From positions 1,762,001 to 1,826,000 of the forward strand of contig NZ_CP011971.1 of assembly GCF_001579945.1 (NCBI RefSeq): a stretch of DNA of 64,000 nucleotides. The letters are read 5' to 3'. Positions 50,567 to 58,906 of the stretch are shown here, in pieces. Each line of letters opens with the position of its first letter. Position 1 is the first letter of the stretch. The position numbers and the translations under genes are program-made. The notes under the pieces were generated by a model. The model was not told the origin of the DNA, did not search any database, and saw only the letters and a program-made list of their open reading frames with translations. This DNA comes from Steroidobacter denitrificans (GTDB taxonomy: Bacteria; Pseudomonadota; Gammaproteobacteria; Steroidobacterales; Steroidobacteraceae).

Positions 50567-50771
50567 CGACTGTTCAGCGTCGGCGCCTTTTTTTGTTTCA
50601 GCATGACTCCAGCCCGGTAGTTCGCTGGACTGCGCCACAGCTCGATACAGCAGGTTTATCAATAGCTTACGCGCGTCCATCATATGCCGGTGCTTTCTGA
50701 AACTTGACCCGGTTTTCCCTCGCGCCGCTCCTATCTGGCTCTTGGAATCCGGGTCGTTCCAAGGAGTCATC

Positions 50772-51971
50772 ATGGCAAAGATCAAGCTCACCAAGACCGC
50801 CGTGGAGTCGGCGCAACCCCAGGCCAAGGATGTCGAACTGCGGGATACCGTGGTGCCCGGCTTCCTGTGCAAGATTACCCCGACGGGCCGCCGGGTGTTC
50901 ATGCTCCAGTACCGCACAAACTCCGGCCAACCCCGCAAGCCCTCGCTGGGGTTGTACGGGGAACTGACCGTCGAGCAGGCGCGTGTCAGGGCGCAGGACT
51001 GGCTGGCCGAGGTTCGCCGGGGCGGCGACCCCGGCGGCGCCAAGGCCGAGGCGCGCAAGGCGCCCACGATGGCCGAGTTGTGCAAGAAGTTCATGGAGGA
51101 CTACTCCAAGAAGCGCAACAAGCCCAGCACGCAGGAAGGCTATCAGGGCGTCATCGACCGCAACATCATCCCGCTGCTGGGCCGCAAGAAGGTGCAGGAC
51201 GTGAAGCGGCCCGACATTGCCGGGCTGATGGAGAAGCTGGCCTACAAGCCGACCGAGGCGAACAAGACCTTCGGTGTGCTACGCAAGATGTTCAACCTAG
51301 CCGAAGTGTGGGGCTTCCGCCCGGACGGCACGAATCCGTGCCGCCACGTCCCGATGTACCCGCCGGGCAAGGAAACTCGGCTCATCGTGGACGAGGAACT
51401 GGTGCGGATCTTCCGCCATCTGGAGAAGCTGGAGGCGGAAGGGCTGGAGAACTACGTCATTCCGCTGGCGATCCGGCTGCAATTCGAGTTTGCCGCCCGG
51501 CGCTCCGAAATCTGCCCGCTCGAATGGAGCTGGCTGGACTTCGAGAACCGGCGCGTGGTGTGGCCCGACAGCAAGGTCGGCGGCATTTCCAAGCCCATGA
51601 GCGAGGAAGCCTATCGGCTACTTTCGACGGCGCCACGCCGGGAGGGCTGCCCCTATGTCCTGCCGTCGCCGAACGACCCGGCAAAGCACCTGACCTTTGG
51701 CGAGCACTATGGCGGCTGGTGCCGGGCGCTCAAGGCCGCCGGCGTCCCGCACGTCGGCACGCACGGCATCCGCCATCGCTCGACCACCGACATTGCCAAT
51801 TCCGGCGTGCCGACCAAAGTGGGCATGAAGCTGACGGGCCACAAGACCGTGGCGATGTTCATGCACTATGTTCACACCGAGGACAAGCCGGTGCGTGAAG
51901 CGGCCGAACTGGTAGCGAGCCGGCGGCAGGCCATCACGGGCGCGCGGCAACCCCAGGAGGCCGTGGCATGA
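50772..51971 (+). CDS. Site-specific tyrosine recombinase / integrase
   Basis: Phage-type integrase (399 aa) that would insert and excise the element. It has an N-terminal arm-binding domain (residues 1-90, KDVELRDTVVPGFLCKITPTG), a core-binding domain (about 98-180) and a catalytic domain with Arg in FAARRSEICPLEW, Lys near VWPDSKVGG, HGIRHRS, GHK, and the nucleophile Tyr in MFMHYVHT. AAGGAG lies 5 bases before the ATG at 50772. Its stop overlaps the next gene by four bases. It stands about 200 bases after the acnA terminator, pointing into the element. Confidence 0.93.
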   Translation: MAKIKLTKTAVESAQPQAKDVELRDTVVPGFLCKITPTGRRVFMLQYRTNSGQPRKPSLGLYGELTVEQARVRAQDWLAEVRRGGDPGGAKAEARKAPTMAELCKKFMEDYSKKRNKPSTQEGYQGVIDRNIIPLLGRKKVQDVKRPDIAGLMEKLAYKPTEANKTFGVLRKMFNLAEVWGFRPDGTNPCRHVPMYPPGKETRLIVDEELVRIFRHLEKLEAEGLENYVIPLAIRLQFEFAARRSEICPLEWSWLDFENRRVVWPDSKVGGISKPMSEEAYRLLSTAPRREGCPYVLPSPNDPAKHLTFGEHYGGWCRALKAAGVPHVGTHGIRHRSTTDIANSGVPTKVGMKLTGHKTVAMFMHYVHTEDKPVREAAELVASRRQAITGARQPQEAVA

Positions 51972-53131
51972 ACAGAAAGACGCTTACGGCGGCGGGGAAA
52001 TCCCCCGCCGCCTTGCCGGCCGGCTATGCCGGCATTCACGGCGGCATCGTGGAAGTGCTCGATGCTGCGCGCCGCGCGACAGCACGCAGCGTCAATGCGC
52101 TGATGACGGCCAGCTATTGGGAGATTGGTCGGCGCATCGTGGAGGCCGAGCAGCAGGGAAAGCGGCGTGCGGGGTATGGCGAGCAGTTGATCGAACGGCT
52201 GTCTGCTGACCTGACTGCGCAGTTCGGGCGCGGGTTCAGCCGCCCGAACTTGCAGCAGATGCGATCGTTTTTCCTGACCTGGCCAATTCGCCAGACAGTG
52301 TCTAGCGAATCTTCCCCTGCGCCGATGCAAGGGCGCTCCCTGCTGGTGCCGGGGCGTCCTTGGCGGCTGGACGAACTGGCCCACGTCTTCCCGCTGCCGT
52401 GGTCGGCCTATGTGCGGCTGCTAATGGTCAAGGACGACCATGCCCGCCAGTTCTACGAGGCCGAAGCCCTGCGCGGCGGCTGGAGCGTGCGCCAACTCGA
52501 CCGGCAGATCGGCAGCCAGTTCTACGAACGCACGGCGCTGTCGAAGAACAAGGCGGCGATGCTGGTCAAGGGCGCCGTGCCGACGCCGGCCGATGCCGTC
52601 ACCGCCGATGACGCGATCAAAGACCCGTATGTGCTGGAGTTCCTCAACCTCAAGGACGAGTATTCCGAATCCGACCTCGAACAAGCCTTGATCCGGCGGC
52701 TCGAAGATTTCCTGCTGGAGCTGGGCGATGGCTTCACCTTCGTTGGGCGGCAGCGTCGCTTGCGCATCGACCAGACTTGGTATCGCGTCGATCTGCTGTT
52801 CTTCCATCGCAAGTTGCGTTGCCTGGTCATCATCGACTTGAAGCTCGGTGCGCTGACGCATGCCGATGTGGGCCAAATGCACTTGTATTGCAACTACGCG
52901 AAGGAGCATTGGACGTTTGCCGAGGAAAACCCGCCCGTGGGCCTGATCCTCTGCGCCGACAAGGGACATGCGCTGGCGCGGTACGCGCTGGAAGGCTTGC
53001 CTACGAAGGGCATGGCGGCGAACTACCGGATGGTGCTGCCGGATGCCGAAGTGCTGCAAAAGGAACTGGAGAACACGCGGCGGCTGATCGAGTCTCGCGT
53101 GACGGTGCTTCCCAAGAAGCGCAAGCGATAA
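51968..53131 (+). CDS. YhcG-type PD-(D/E)XK nuclease domain protein (DUF1016)
   Basis: A 387-aa protein with an N-terminal helical DUF1016 domain (SYWEIGRRIVEAEQQGKRRAG, about residues 25-110 and on to 190) and a C-terminal nuclease-like domain. The latter shows the Asp and (I)D-x-K pair of the PD-(D/E)XK fold in RVDLLFFHRKLRCLVIIDLK. Family members accompany restriction systems and mobile elements; the function is not established. It overlaps the integrase stop (ATGA), so the two are translationally coupled. A Ser/Gln-rich insertion (RQTVSSESSPAPMQ) separates the helical halves. Confidence 0.87.
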   Translation: MNRKTLTAAGKSPAALPAGYAGIHGGIVEVLDAARRATARSVNALMTASYWEIGRRIVEAEQQGKRRAGYGEQLIERLSADLTAQFGRGFSRPNLQQMRSFFLTWPIRQTVSSESSPAPMQGRSLLVPGRPWRLDELAHVFPLPWSAYVRLLMVKDDHARQFYEAEALRGGWSVRQLDRQIGSQFYERTALSKNKAAMLVKGAVPTPADAVTADDAIKDPYVLEFLNLKDEYSESDLEQALIRRLEDFLLELGDGFTFVGRQRRLRIDQTWYRVDLLFFHRKLRCLVIIDLKLGALTHADVGQMHLYCNYAKEHWTFAEENPPVGLILCADKGHALARYALEGLPTKGMAANYRMVLPDAEVLQKELENTRRLIESRVTVLPKKRKR

Positions 53132-53456
53132 CCGGGCGTCCCGGCGTACCGCCGTCGGGTTCTCGGGCTGCGCCCCGCGCCTCGTACCGAGTCGCGGCCA
53201 TCCGGCTTTGACCCCTGACGCCTCCGGCCCTGTCGGGCCTGCGCGCTCCGCTTGCCGCAAAAGCCGAGTGTGTGCAGTGGGCGGGTGTGGTCGGTCTTGC
53301 TGTTCCCTTCACCGTATCACGGCGTTCTCGCCGTCAAGGGCGGCGCGCGCCATGCGCGCTTGCGTCCTGGCGGCCGTCTTCGACCCCTGACTGCTTGCGC
53401 TGCGCCGTGCTGGCCACGGTTCCGGGCAATTCCGCCCGAGCAACCGGAGCACGATC
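53132..53456. other. Spacer between nuclease and radC, with first copy of a duplicated module
   Basis: No gene. The second half (53292-53438) recurs upstream of the first DUF2958 gene. It also contains GGCCTGCGCGCTCCGCTTGC, a phrase that recurs with small changes in other spacers of the element. Confidence 0.6.
53292..53438 (+). repeat. Duplicated spacer module, copy A (before radC)
   Basis: Runs from CGGTCTTGCTGTTCCCTTCA to GGGCAATTCCGCCCG. It shares long identical blocks, in the same order, with copy B (54081-54223), such as CACGGCGTTCTCGCCGTCAA and GACCCCTGACTGCTTGCGC. Two small hairpins are conserved in both: ACGGCG/CGCCGT and CGGGC/GCCCG. Both copies end shortly before a start codon. 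Confidence 0.9.
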
Positions 53457-53966
53457 ATGTCGCAACTGTCCTTTTCCTCGTTCGATTCCTCGCTGATGGT
53501 GCGTGACGCACAGGGCCGCTACCTGTTGGCGACCACCGACCAGATTCTGGAGGCCGCTCGCCAGGCCATCGAGCACAAGATGCAGCGCAGTGCGTCGTTC
53601 AGTTCGCCGGCGGCGGTCAAGGAATACCTGCGCGCCAAGCTGGCCGGCTTCGAGCATGAGGTGTTCGCTGTGCTGTTCCTCGATACGCAGCATCGCCTGA
53701 TCGAGTACGTCGAGATGTTCCGCGGCACGATCGACAGCGCATCGGTGTATCCGCGCGAAGTGGTCAAGCAGGCACTGCGGCTCAATGCGGCGGCAGTCAT
53801 CATTTCGCACAACCACCCGAGCGGGAATCCGGAGCCGAGCAGAGCCGACAAGGTGCTGACCCAGCGGCTCAAGGAAGCACTGGCGCTGGTGGATGTCCGC
53901 ACGCTGGATCACATCATCGTGGCGGGTAGCTCCACCACGTCGTTTGCCGAACGCGGCCTGATCTGA
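53457..53966 (+). CDS. radC: RadC family protein (JAMM/MPN domain)
   Basis: A 169-aa protein with the JAMM-like metalloprotease-fold motif HNHPSGNPEPSRAD and upstream FLDTQHRLIEY, as in all RadC proteins. The usual helix-hairpin-helix N-terminus of chromosomal RadC is missing, which is typical of element-borne copies. Despite the name, no repair role is proven; genetic data elsewhere link such genes to mobile-element maintenance. GGAG lies ten bases before the ATG. Confidence 0.93.
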   Translation: MSQLSFSSFDSSLMVRDAQGRYLLATTDQILEAARQAIEHKMQRSASFSSPAAVKEYLRAKLAGFEHEVFAVLFLDTQHRLIEYVEMFRGTIDSASVYPREVVKQALRLNAAAVIISHNHPSGNPEPSRADKVLTQRLKEALALVDVRTLDHIIVAGSSTTSFAERGLI

Positions 53967-54080
53967 CCGATGGGGCTTCGGCCCCCTTTTGCTGCGGCCG
54001 GTGGCGCAACTCCGGTCCTCGCGGGCCTGCGCGAGCTGCGCACTTGCCGAAAGCCGGGGTGCATGGAGGTGCGAGGGAGG

Positions 54081-54223
54081 CGGTCTTGCTGTTCCCTTCA
54101 TCGTGCCACGGCGTTCTCGCCGTCAAGGGCAGCGCGTGCTTGCACGCTTGCGGCCTGCGGCCGTCGTTGACCCCTGACTGCTTGCGCGCGCCGTGCCCCG
54201 GAGGGGTCGGGCAATTCCGCCCG
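54081..54223 (+). repeat. Duplicated spacer module, copy B (before DUF2958)
   Basis: Second copy of the module at 53292-53438. It ends 21 bases before the DUF2958 start codon. The direct orientation and the presence of one gene per copy suggest a gene-plus-spacer duplication followed by replacement of the gene. Confidence 0.9.
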
Positions 54224-54244
54224 GCAACCTTTCAGGAGTTCACC

Positions 54245-54595
54245 ATGAACAACGCACTCATCACCGACGAGCAGCGCGTCGTGCTGCTGGCCAACGGCCG
54301 CGAATCCTTGGAGAACCCGGACTTCGATCCGGCCCCCGTGGTCAAGCTGTTCACGCCGGACGCTGGCGCGACCTGGCTGCTGACCGAGATTGATCCCGAT
54401 GACCACGACCACGCCTTTGGTCTTTGCGACCTGGGCCTGGGTGCGCCGGAAATCGGCTGGGTCAGCCTGGGCGAGCTGGCGACGGTGCGCGGCGGGCTGG
54501 GCCTGCCGGTCGAGCGCGACCTGTCGTTCCGCGCCGAGAAGCGGTTGAGTGCCTACGCGCGCGATGCGCGGCTGGCCAGGCGGATCGTTGTCTGA
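54245..54595 (+). CDS. DUF2958 domain protein (copy 1)
   Basis: A 116-aa acidic cytoplasmic protein beginning MNNALITDEQRVVLLANGRE, with the conserved core PVVKLFTPDAGATWLLTEID and GLCDLGLGAPEIGWVSL. Function unknown; members sit on ICEs and plasmids beside RadC and ParB-like genes. A second, clearly related copy of the same length is at 62647. CAGGAG precedes the ATG. Confidence 0.88.
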   Translation: MNNALITDEQRVVLLANGRESLENPDFDPAPVVKLFTPDAGATWLLTEIDPDDHDHAFGLCDLGLGAPEIGWVSLGELATVRGGLGLPVERDLSFRAEKRLSAYARDARLARRIVV

Positions 54596-54660
54596 CCCGG
54601 CCCTTGGAGCGCCGCAAGGCGCTCCTTGCGCTTTCTCAACCATCGAAGGAGATCAATGTC

Positions 54661-54939
54661 ATGAGCAGCCATCACGACTACATCATCGAAATCACGGCGC
54701 AGCACGATGCACTCAAGCCGTTCGCGCCGGAGAACGGCCAGCCCTTGCGCTTCAAGATCAGCGACGCGGTGATCTTCACCAACGAATACGGCGCGCATTT
54801 CCGGTGCCGCGTCACCGGGCTCTACCGGCCCACCGGACTTTCTGGCATGTACGCCCGCGGTGCGCGCTACCTGCTGGACTCGTCATCGCCTTGGATGCCG
54901 GTTGCGGAATCCAGCCTGCGTCCTGACGACCCGGCGTGA
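54661..54939 (+). CDS. Conserved hypothetical protein of the element (92 aa)
   Basis: Starts MSSHHDYIIEITAQHDALKP with AAGGAG upstream. It is probably a small beta-rich protein (DAVIFTNEYGAHFRCRVTGLY). I do not recognise the family. It follows the DUF2958 gene by 65 bases and is the last forward gene before the reversed nhaA gene. Confidence 0.7.
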   Translation: MSSHHDYIIEITAQHDALKPFAPENGQPLRFKISDAVIFTNEYGAHFRCRVTGLYRPTGLSGMYARGARYLLDSSSPWMPVAESSLRPDDPA

Positions 54940-54959
54940 TGCCTACGCGCCCCTGATGG

Positions 54960-55030
54960 GGCGCTGCGCGCTTCGCTTGCCTCCAGGGGAAAGCCCTGCG
55001 GGCTATCCCGGCCGCGCGGTGCTTGGCGCC
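54960..55030 (+). repeat. 71-bp dispersed repeat, copy 1 (next to nhaA)
   Basis: GGCGCTGCGCGCTTCGCTTG... through GCTTGGCGCC; 66 of 71 bases match the copy at 61881-61951 by direct comparison. It lies between the 92-aa gene and the 3' end of nhaA. Confidence 0.92.
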
Positions 55031-55069
55031 TCTGCAAAGCCTGCCGCCCCGACTGCGCCGGCGTGGCCC

Positions 55070-56422
55070 TCACGCAGCTCTGCTCGTGCGTCGATAGATG
55101 ACACCCCAAGCCAGGCCCAGCACGGCCGCAACCAACGACCCCAGCAGCACGCCGAGTTTGGCTGCGCCCAGCATGGCTTCATCAGTGAAGGCAAGCATGG
55201 CGATGAAGATGGACATGGTGAAGCCGATTCCGGCCAGCAGGCCGATCAGGCAGATGCCGCCCCAGGAAACGCCGGGCGGCAGACGGCACCAACCCAGCCG
55301 AACCGCGATCCAGCTCACCCCTACCATGCCCAGCGGCTTGCCAGCCACCAGCGCCAACGCAACGCCACCCATGACCCACTGCGGACCTGCGGCGGACAGA
55401 TCAATGCCACCCAGGTTGACTCCGGCGTTGGCCAGAGCGAACAGCGGCATGATCCCGAAGGCCACCCAAGGATGCAGCGCCATCTGCACCCGAACCACGG
55501 GCGGCAGCAACTCCCGCTGCGCCAGCCGAAGCTGCTTGAGTGGCACGGCCATGTGATGCGCGTCCCTGGCGGCGCTGTCGTCATGGTCACGCAGCTTCTC
55601 GGCTGCGCGCATCACCATGTCCAAAGGGCTTTCGCGCATGCGCAGCGGAATCACCGGAGTCATCATGCCGAGCACGACGCCCGCCAGCGTCGGGTGTGCG
55701 CCGGTCATCAGCAGGCCGATCCAGGTAATGGCGCTGGGAAGCACATAGGCATAGGCCGAACCAATGCCGAGCCGGTGGAACCCGAGCACCATCAGGATGC
55801 CGAGGCCCGCGACGATGAAGCCGTGGTAGTCGAGTCCGCCTGAATAGAACAGCGCAATGATGAGCACGGCGATGATGTCGTCGATGATCGCCACCGCCAA
55901 CAGGAAAACGCGCACATTGGCAGGGATCGAGCGGCCTAGCAGCGCCAGCACGCCCACGGCAAAGGCAATGTCCGTGGCGGTTGGCACGGCCCAGCCGTGT
56001 TGACGCACCGGGTCAGTGTTCAAGCTCAAGTATATGAGCGCGGGCACGGCCACGCCGCCCACCGCGGCCATGATCGGCAGGCTCGCCTGCCTCATATCGC
56101 TCAACGCGCCTTCGTGTATTTCACGGCGGATTTCCATGCCGACGACCAAGAAAAAGATGGTCATCAAGGCATCGTTTATCCAGAAATGCAGGGATTGCGA
56201 AAACACGTAGCTGCCGATACCGATCGACAGCGGCGAATGCCAGAGCGCGTGATAGCTATGTGCGAGCGGTGAGTTGGCCCAGATCAGTGCAGTAGCTGCC
56301 GCAATCAGCAGCACGATGCCGCTGGCGGCCTCGATATGAAGGAAGCGTTCGAGGGTGGCGAAAGCGCGTTCGGCCAAGAGTTGGGCGCGCGGCAGATCCT
56401 GCCGCGAGGTGTGGCGGTGCAT
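55070..56422 (-). CDS. nhaA: Na+/H+ antiporter NhaA
   Basis: Inner-membrane antiporter (450 aa, about 12 helices) that exports Na+ or Li+ in exchange for protons. The ion-binding Asp pair is in [20 protein letters not shown] and the unwound-helix Asp in [16 protein letters not shown]. It has a hydrophilic N-terminal tail with HRHTSRQD and a longer central loop than E. coli NhaA (388 aa). It is the only gene in the visible element pointing left until the XRE gene, and sits between genes that are otherwise co-directional, so it is probably cargo. Confidence 0.95.
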   Translation of the reverse strand: MHRHTSRQDLPRAQLLAERAFATLERFLHIEAASGIVLLIAAATALIWANSPLAHSYHALWHSPLSIGIGSYVFSQSLHFWINDALMTIFFLVVGMEIRREIHEGALSDMRQASLPIMAAVGGVAVPALIYLSLNTDPVRQHGWAVPTATDIAFAVGVLALLGRSIPANVRVFLLAVAIIDDIIAVLIIALFYSGGLDYHGFIVAGLGILMVLGFHRLGIGSAYAYVLPSAITWIGLLMTGAHPTLAGVVLGMMTPVIPLRMRESPLDMVMRAAEKLRDHDDSAARDAHHMAVPLKQLRLAQRELLPPVVRVQMALHPWVAFGIMPLFALANAGVNLGGIDLSAAGPQWVMGGVALALVAGKPLGMVGVSWIAVRLGWCRLPPGVSWGGICLIGLLAGIGFTMSIFIAMLAFTDEAMLGAAKLGVLLGSLVAAVLGLAWGVIYRRTSRAA

Positions 56423-57054
56423 GGTCGTGGAAACTCCGCGTGGCGGCCCGACCAGCGCATGAACCTGTTCCGCTGCGATATGCAGCTAACACCTGCGCTC
56501 TATTTTACAGGATGAGATCGGGAAGATCGACCACATTGAAGTTCAGGGCGTCCCCGGCCAAGAAGCATGGCCGGTCGCGCTGTTGTGCTGCGCATCGAGC
56601 CTCGCTGCGCGAGTCTCGCCCCTGACGGGCTTCCATCGTTCCCTCGCTCCGCTCGGCTGACGCCTCCGGCCCGGATTTCTCGATCCGGGCCTGCGCGCTT
56701 CGCTTGCCGTGCGGTCGGCGCAAAGAGGCGGCCGTTGCCTTGTCCAGCCGTCTCCCCTGACTTCATCACCTTGTCCGCGACTGTAGCCCGCGCCCGTGTG
56801 CCGTCAAGGCGCGCAGGGCCGTGTCCTCGGCTGCGCCTGCGGGCCGCACCAACCCTGCGCTTGCCTCCTTGACGGCACCCGTCCGCGCGCTCCTGACCGT
56901 CGCGGGCGATGAACTCAGGAAAGACGGTGGCAACAGGGCCAACCGGGTTCCTCGTGCCGACCGCACCGAACAGCCGAAAGGCTGGGCTCCGAATCTAGGA
57001 ATCCGGTGTGCGGTGTGAACAGCAAACCCTTTTTCCTTTGTCAGGAGAAATGCC
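56423..57054. other. Spacer between nhaA and the DUF932 gene
   Basis: No gene is supported over 632 bases. It includes the nhaA promoter region (AT-rich near 56500-56515), the element phrase GGCCTGCGCGCTTCGCTTGC (about 56690), and a perfect 12-bp inverted repeat GTGCCGTCAAGG (56798-56809) with CCTTGACGGCAC (56867-56878). Confidence 0.5.
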
Positions 57055-57639
57055 ATGCAACTCGCATCCCGCTTCGCTTCCCGTTCCCCGGTGCTGCGTT
57101 CGGAACGTCCCTTGTCCGATGACCAAATCCGGGCCGTGGCCCCGTCCATCTTCGCGGACGCCCCGCACGAAAGCCGCTCCGAGCGGTACAGCTACATCCC
57201 CACCGCTACGGTGTTGCAGGAACTGCGCGGGGAAGGCTTCGAGCCTTTCATGGTGACGCAAACCCGCGTGCGCCACGACGACCGCCGCGACTACACCAAG
57301 CACATGATCCGGCTGCGCCACGCCAGCCAGATCAACGGCCGCGAGGCCAACGAAATCATCCTGCTGAACTCCCATGACGGCACCAGCAGCTATCAGATGC
57401 TGGCCGGGATGTTCCGCTTCGTTTGCAGCAATGGCCTTGTCTGCGGCGACACCGTGGCGGACGTGCGCGTGCCCCACAAAGGCGACGTAGCCGCCCACGT
57501 CATCGAAGGCGCTTACGAAGTCCTGCACGGTTTCGACCGGGCGCAGGAATCCCGCGATGCCATGCGCGCAATCACGCTGGACGCCGGGGAATCGGAAGTG
57601 TTCGCCCGCGCTGCGCTCGCGTTGAAGTACGACGAAGAC
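57055..57639 (+). pseudogene. DUF932 gene, 5' part (cut by IS3-family insertion)
   Basis: Residues 1-195 of a DUF932 protein (MQLASRFASRSPVLRSERPL to ALKYDED). CAGGAG precedes the ATG. The reading frame ends because the first three bases of the insertion sequence supply TGA. The 3' part continues at 58907 in the same frame once the IS and one copy of the GAC target repeat are removed, giving 274 residues in all. DUF932 proteins are common on ICEs and plasmids; their function is unknown. The truncated protein lacks the last 79 residues, including the conserved QENLTKGGLS region, and is probably inactive. Confidence 0.92.
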
Positions 57640-57668
57640 TGATCTTGCCTCGATTCGACGTACACCAC

Positions 57669-58532
57669 CTATGCAGCCCTGAGACTGGATTCAGCAGCAG
57701 CCGGCGTCTGATAGCCGATCGATGAATGCATTCGTTGCAGATTGTAGAAGCCTTCTATCCAGTTGACGAGGTCGAGTCGAGCTTGGGCTCGCGTTTCGTA
57801 ACGCAGTTGATAGACGCGCTCAACTTTCAACGTCTTGAAGAAACTTTCAATTGGGGAGTTGTCCCAGCAGTTCGCACGCCGACTCATCGACTGAACCATT
57901 CGGAAGTCCTTGATCATGTTGCGATATCGGTCGCTTGCGTACGGGCTGCCGCGATCGGTATGCATGATCAGATCCCCCGCCGGTTTGCGACGCCAATACG
58001 CCGAGCGCAGAGCGCTGCACACCAGGTCGGCATTGATGCGATCGCTCATTGAGCAGCCCACGATGCGCCGGCTGCTCAGATCCATCACCGCAGCCAAGTA
58101 CAGCCAGCCCTCGCCGGTCGCAACGAACGTGATGTCGGCCACCCACGCCTGGTTGACCGACCAGCCATCGAATCGACGCTCCAGAACGTTGGCCGCGATC
58201 GGCTTGCGATGATTCGAGTCGGTCGTTACACGGTAGGCACGCTTGTAGACCGGCCGTAGACCCTGGCGGTGCAGGCTCTTGCGCACCCGTTCGTGGCCAA
58301 CCGTGAGCCCCTGGCTGCGCAGGCCTTCTACGATCCGCGGACGCCCGTAGCTGCGTCCGCTAGCCGCATGCATCGCCGCCACTCGTGCGTCGAGCGCCGC
58401 ATTGGCCAGTGTACGTTCGCTCGGCGGGCGGCCACGCCATTGGCAGTAGCCCGAGCGCGAGACGGCGAGCAGCCGGCACAATCGGCTCACACTGTACTGG
58501 TCGCGATGTGCTTCGATCCAGGCGTACCTCAC
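57669..58532 (-). CDS. IS3-family transposase OrfB (integrase catalytic domain)
   Basis: Catalytic part (287 aa with GTG start). HTH_21-like helices are followed by the DDE domain: first Asp in WVADITFVATGEGWLYLAAVMDL, second in IMHTDRGSPYAS, Glu in NCWDNSPIESFFKTLK. It begins inside the end of orfA and is in the -1 frame relative to it, so the active OrfAB fusion would be made by ribosomal frameshifting. Confidence 0.95.
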   Translation of the reverse strand: MRYAWIEAHRDQYSVSRLCRLLAVSRSGYCQWRGRPPSERTLANAALDARVAAMHAASGRSYGRPRIVEGLRSQGLTVGHERVRKSLHRQGLRPVYKRAYRVTTDSNHRKPIAANVLERRFDGWSVNQAWVADITFVATGEGWLYLAAVMDLSSRRIVGCSMSDRINADLVCSALRSAYWRRKPAGDLIMHTDRGSPYASDRYRNMIKDFRMVQSMSRRANCWDNSPIESFFKTLKVERVYQLRYETRAQARLDLVNWIEGFYNLQRMHSSIGYQTPAAAESSLRAA

Positions 58533-58840
58533 CGCGATTCCCTTGCGAAATACGCCGCCGCTTTTTTTACGATCTCAAGATCTAACTTGGCGTTCGCCAG
58601 TTCGCGACGCAACCGGGTGTTCTCAATCTCCAACTCCGACACGGGCCGCTTTACCGGCGCTGCCCCAGGCTCGCCAAGCGTCCCCGCCTTGCTGCGGCGA
58701 ACCCAGTTCGTTACCGTGGACTGCGGAATCCCTAAGCGCTTGGCTGCAGGATTACCTCCGATCGACGCCGCAAGTCGCACCGCTTCGATCTTGAACTCAT
58801 CCGTATACTGCCGGTTCGACGTGTACTCTTTCTTGCCCAT
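58529..58840 (-). CDS. IS3-family transposase OrfA (helix-turn-helix)
   Basis: DNA-binding part (103 aa): a homeodomain-like helix-turn-helix (QYTDEFKIEAVRLA, AAKRLGIPQSTVTNWVRR) and a leucine-zipper segment (VSELEIENTRLRRELANAKL). The ATG at 58840 (MGKKEYTSN) is preferred over one 10 codons upstream because GGGAGAACGAA precedes it. Near its end, A7 at 58562-58568 in codons GTA AAA AAA GCG is a classical -1 slippery site. Confidence 0.93.
   Translation of the reverse strand: MGKKEYTSNRQYTDEFKIEAVRLAASIGGNPAAKRLGIPQSTVTNWVRRSKAGTLGEPGAAPVKRPVSELEIENTRLRRELANAKLDLEIVKKAAAYFARESR
58562..58568 (-). other. Predicted -1 ribosomal frameshift site of the IS
   Basis: Seven A on the coding strand, read A-AAA-AAA in the orfA frame. 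A slip of -1 moves ribosomes from the orfA frame into the orfB frame, which is open from this point into OrfB (SGGVFRKGIAVRYAW). Confidence 0.75.
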
Positions 58841-58906
58841 TTCGTTCTCCCGTTCATCAGAAAATACCAATAATCTGATGTACGTGAAACCGAGGCAGCG
58901 TCAGAC

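Larger units (their letters stand above)
57640..58903 (-). mobile_element. IS3-family insertion sequence (1,264 bp)
   Basis: Both ends are visible. The left end reads TGATCTTGCCTCGATTCGAC and the right end, on the other strand, TGACGCTGCCTCGGTTTCAC; both continue with GTACA, giving imperfect terminal inverted repeats of 25 bases with 19 matches. The target repeat GAC is at 57637-57639 and 58904-58906. The two transposase frames lie on the minus strand and are joined by a frameshift window. All parts look intact, so it may be active. Confidence 0.93.

Noticed and set aside
50567-50771. Tn4371-type attachment core
   Set aside because: A T-rich run near 50587-50600 only loosely resembles the known core, and without the right end no direct repeat can be shown.
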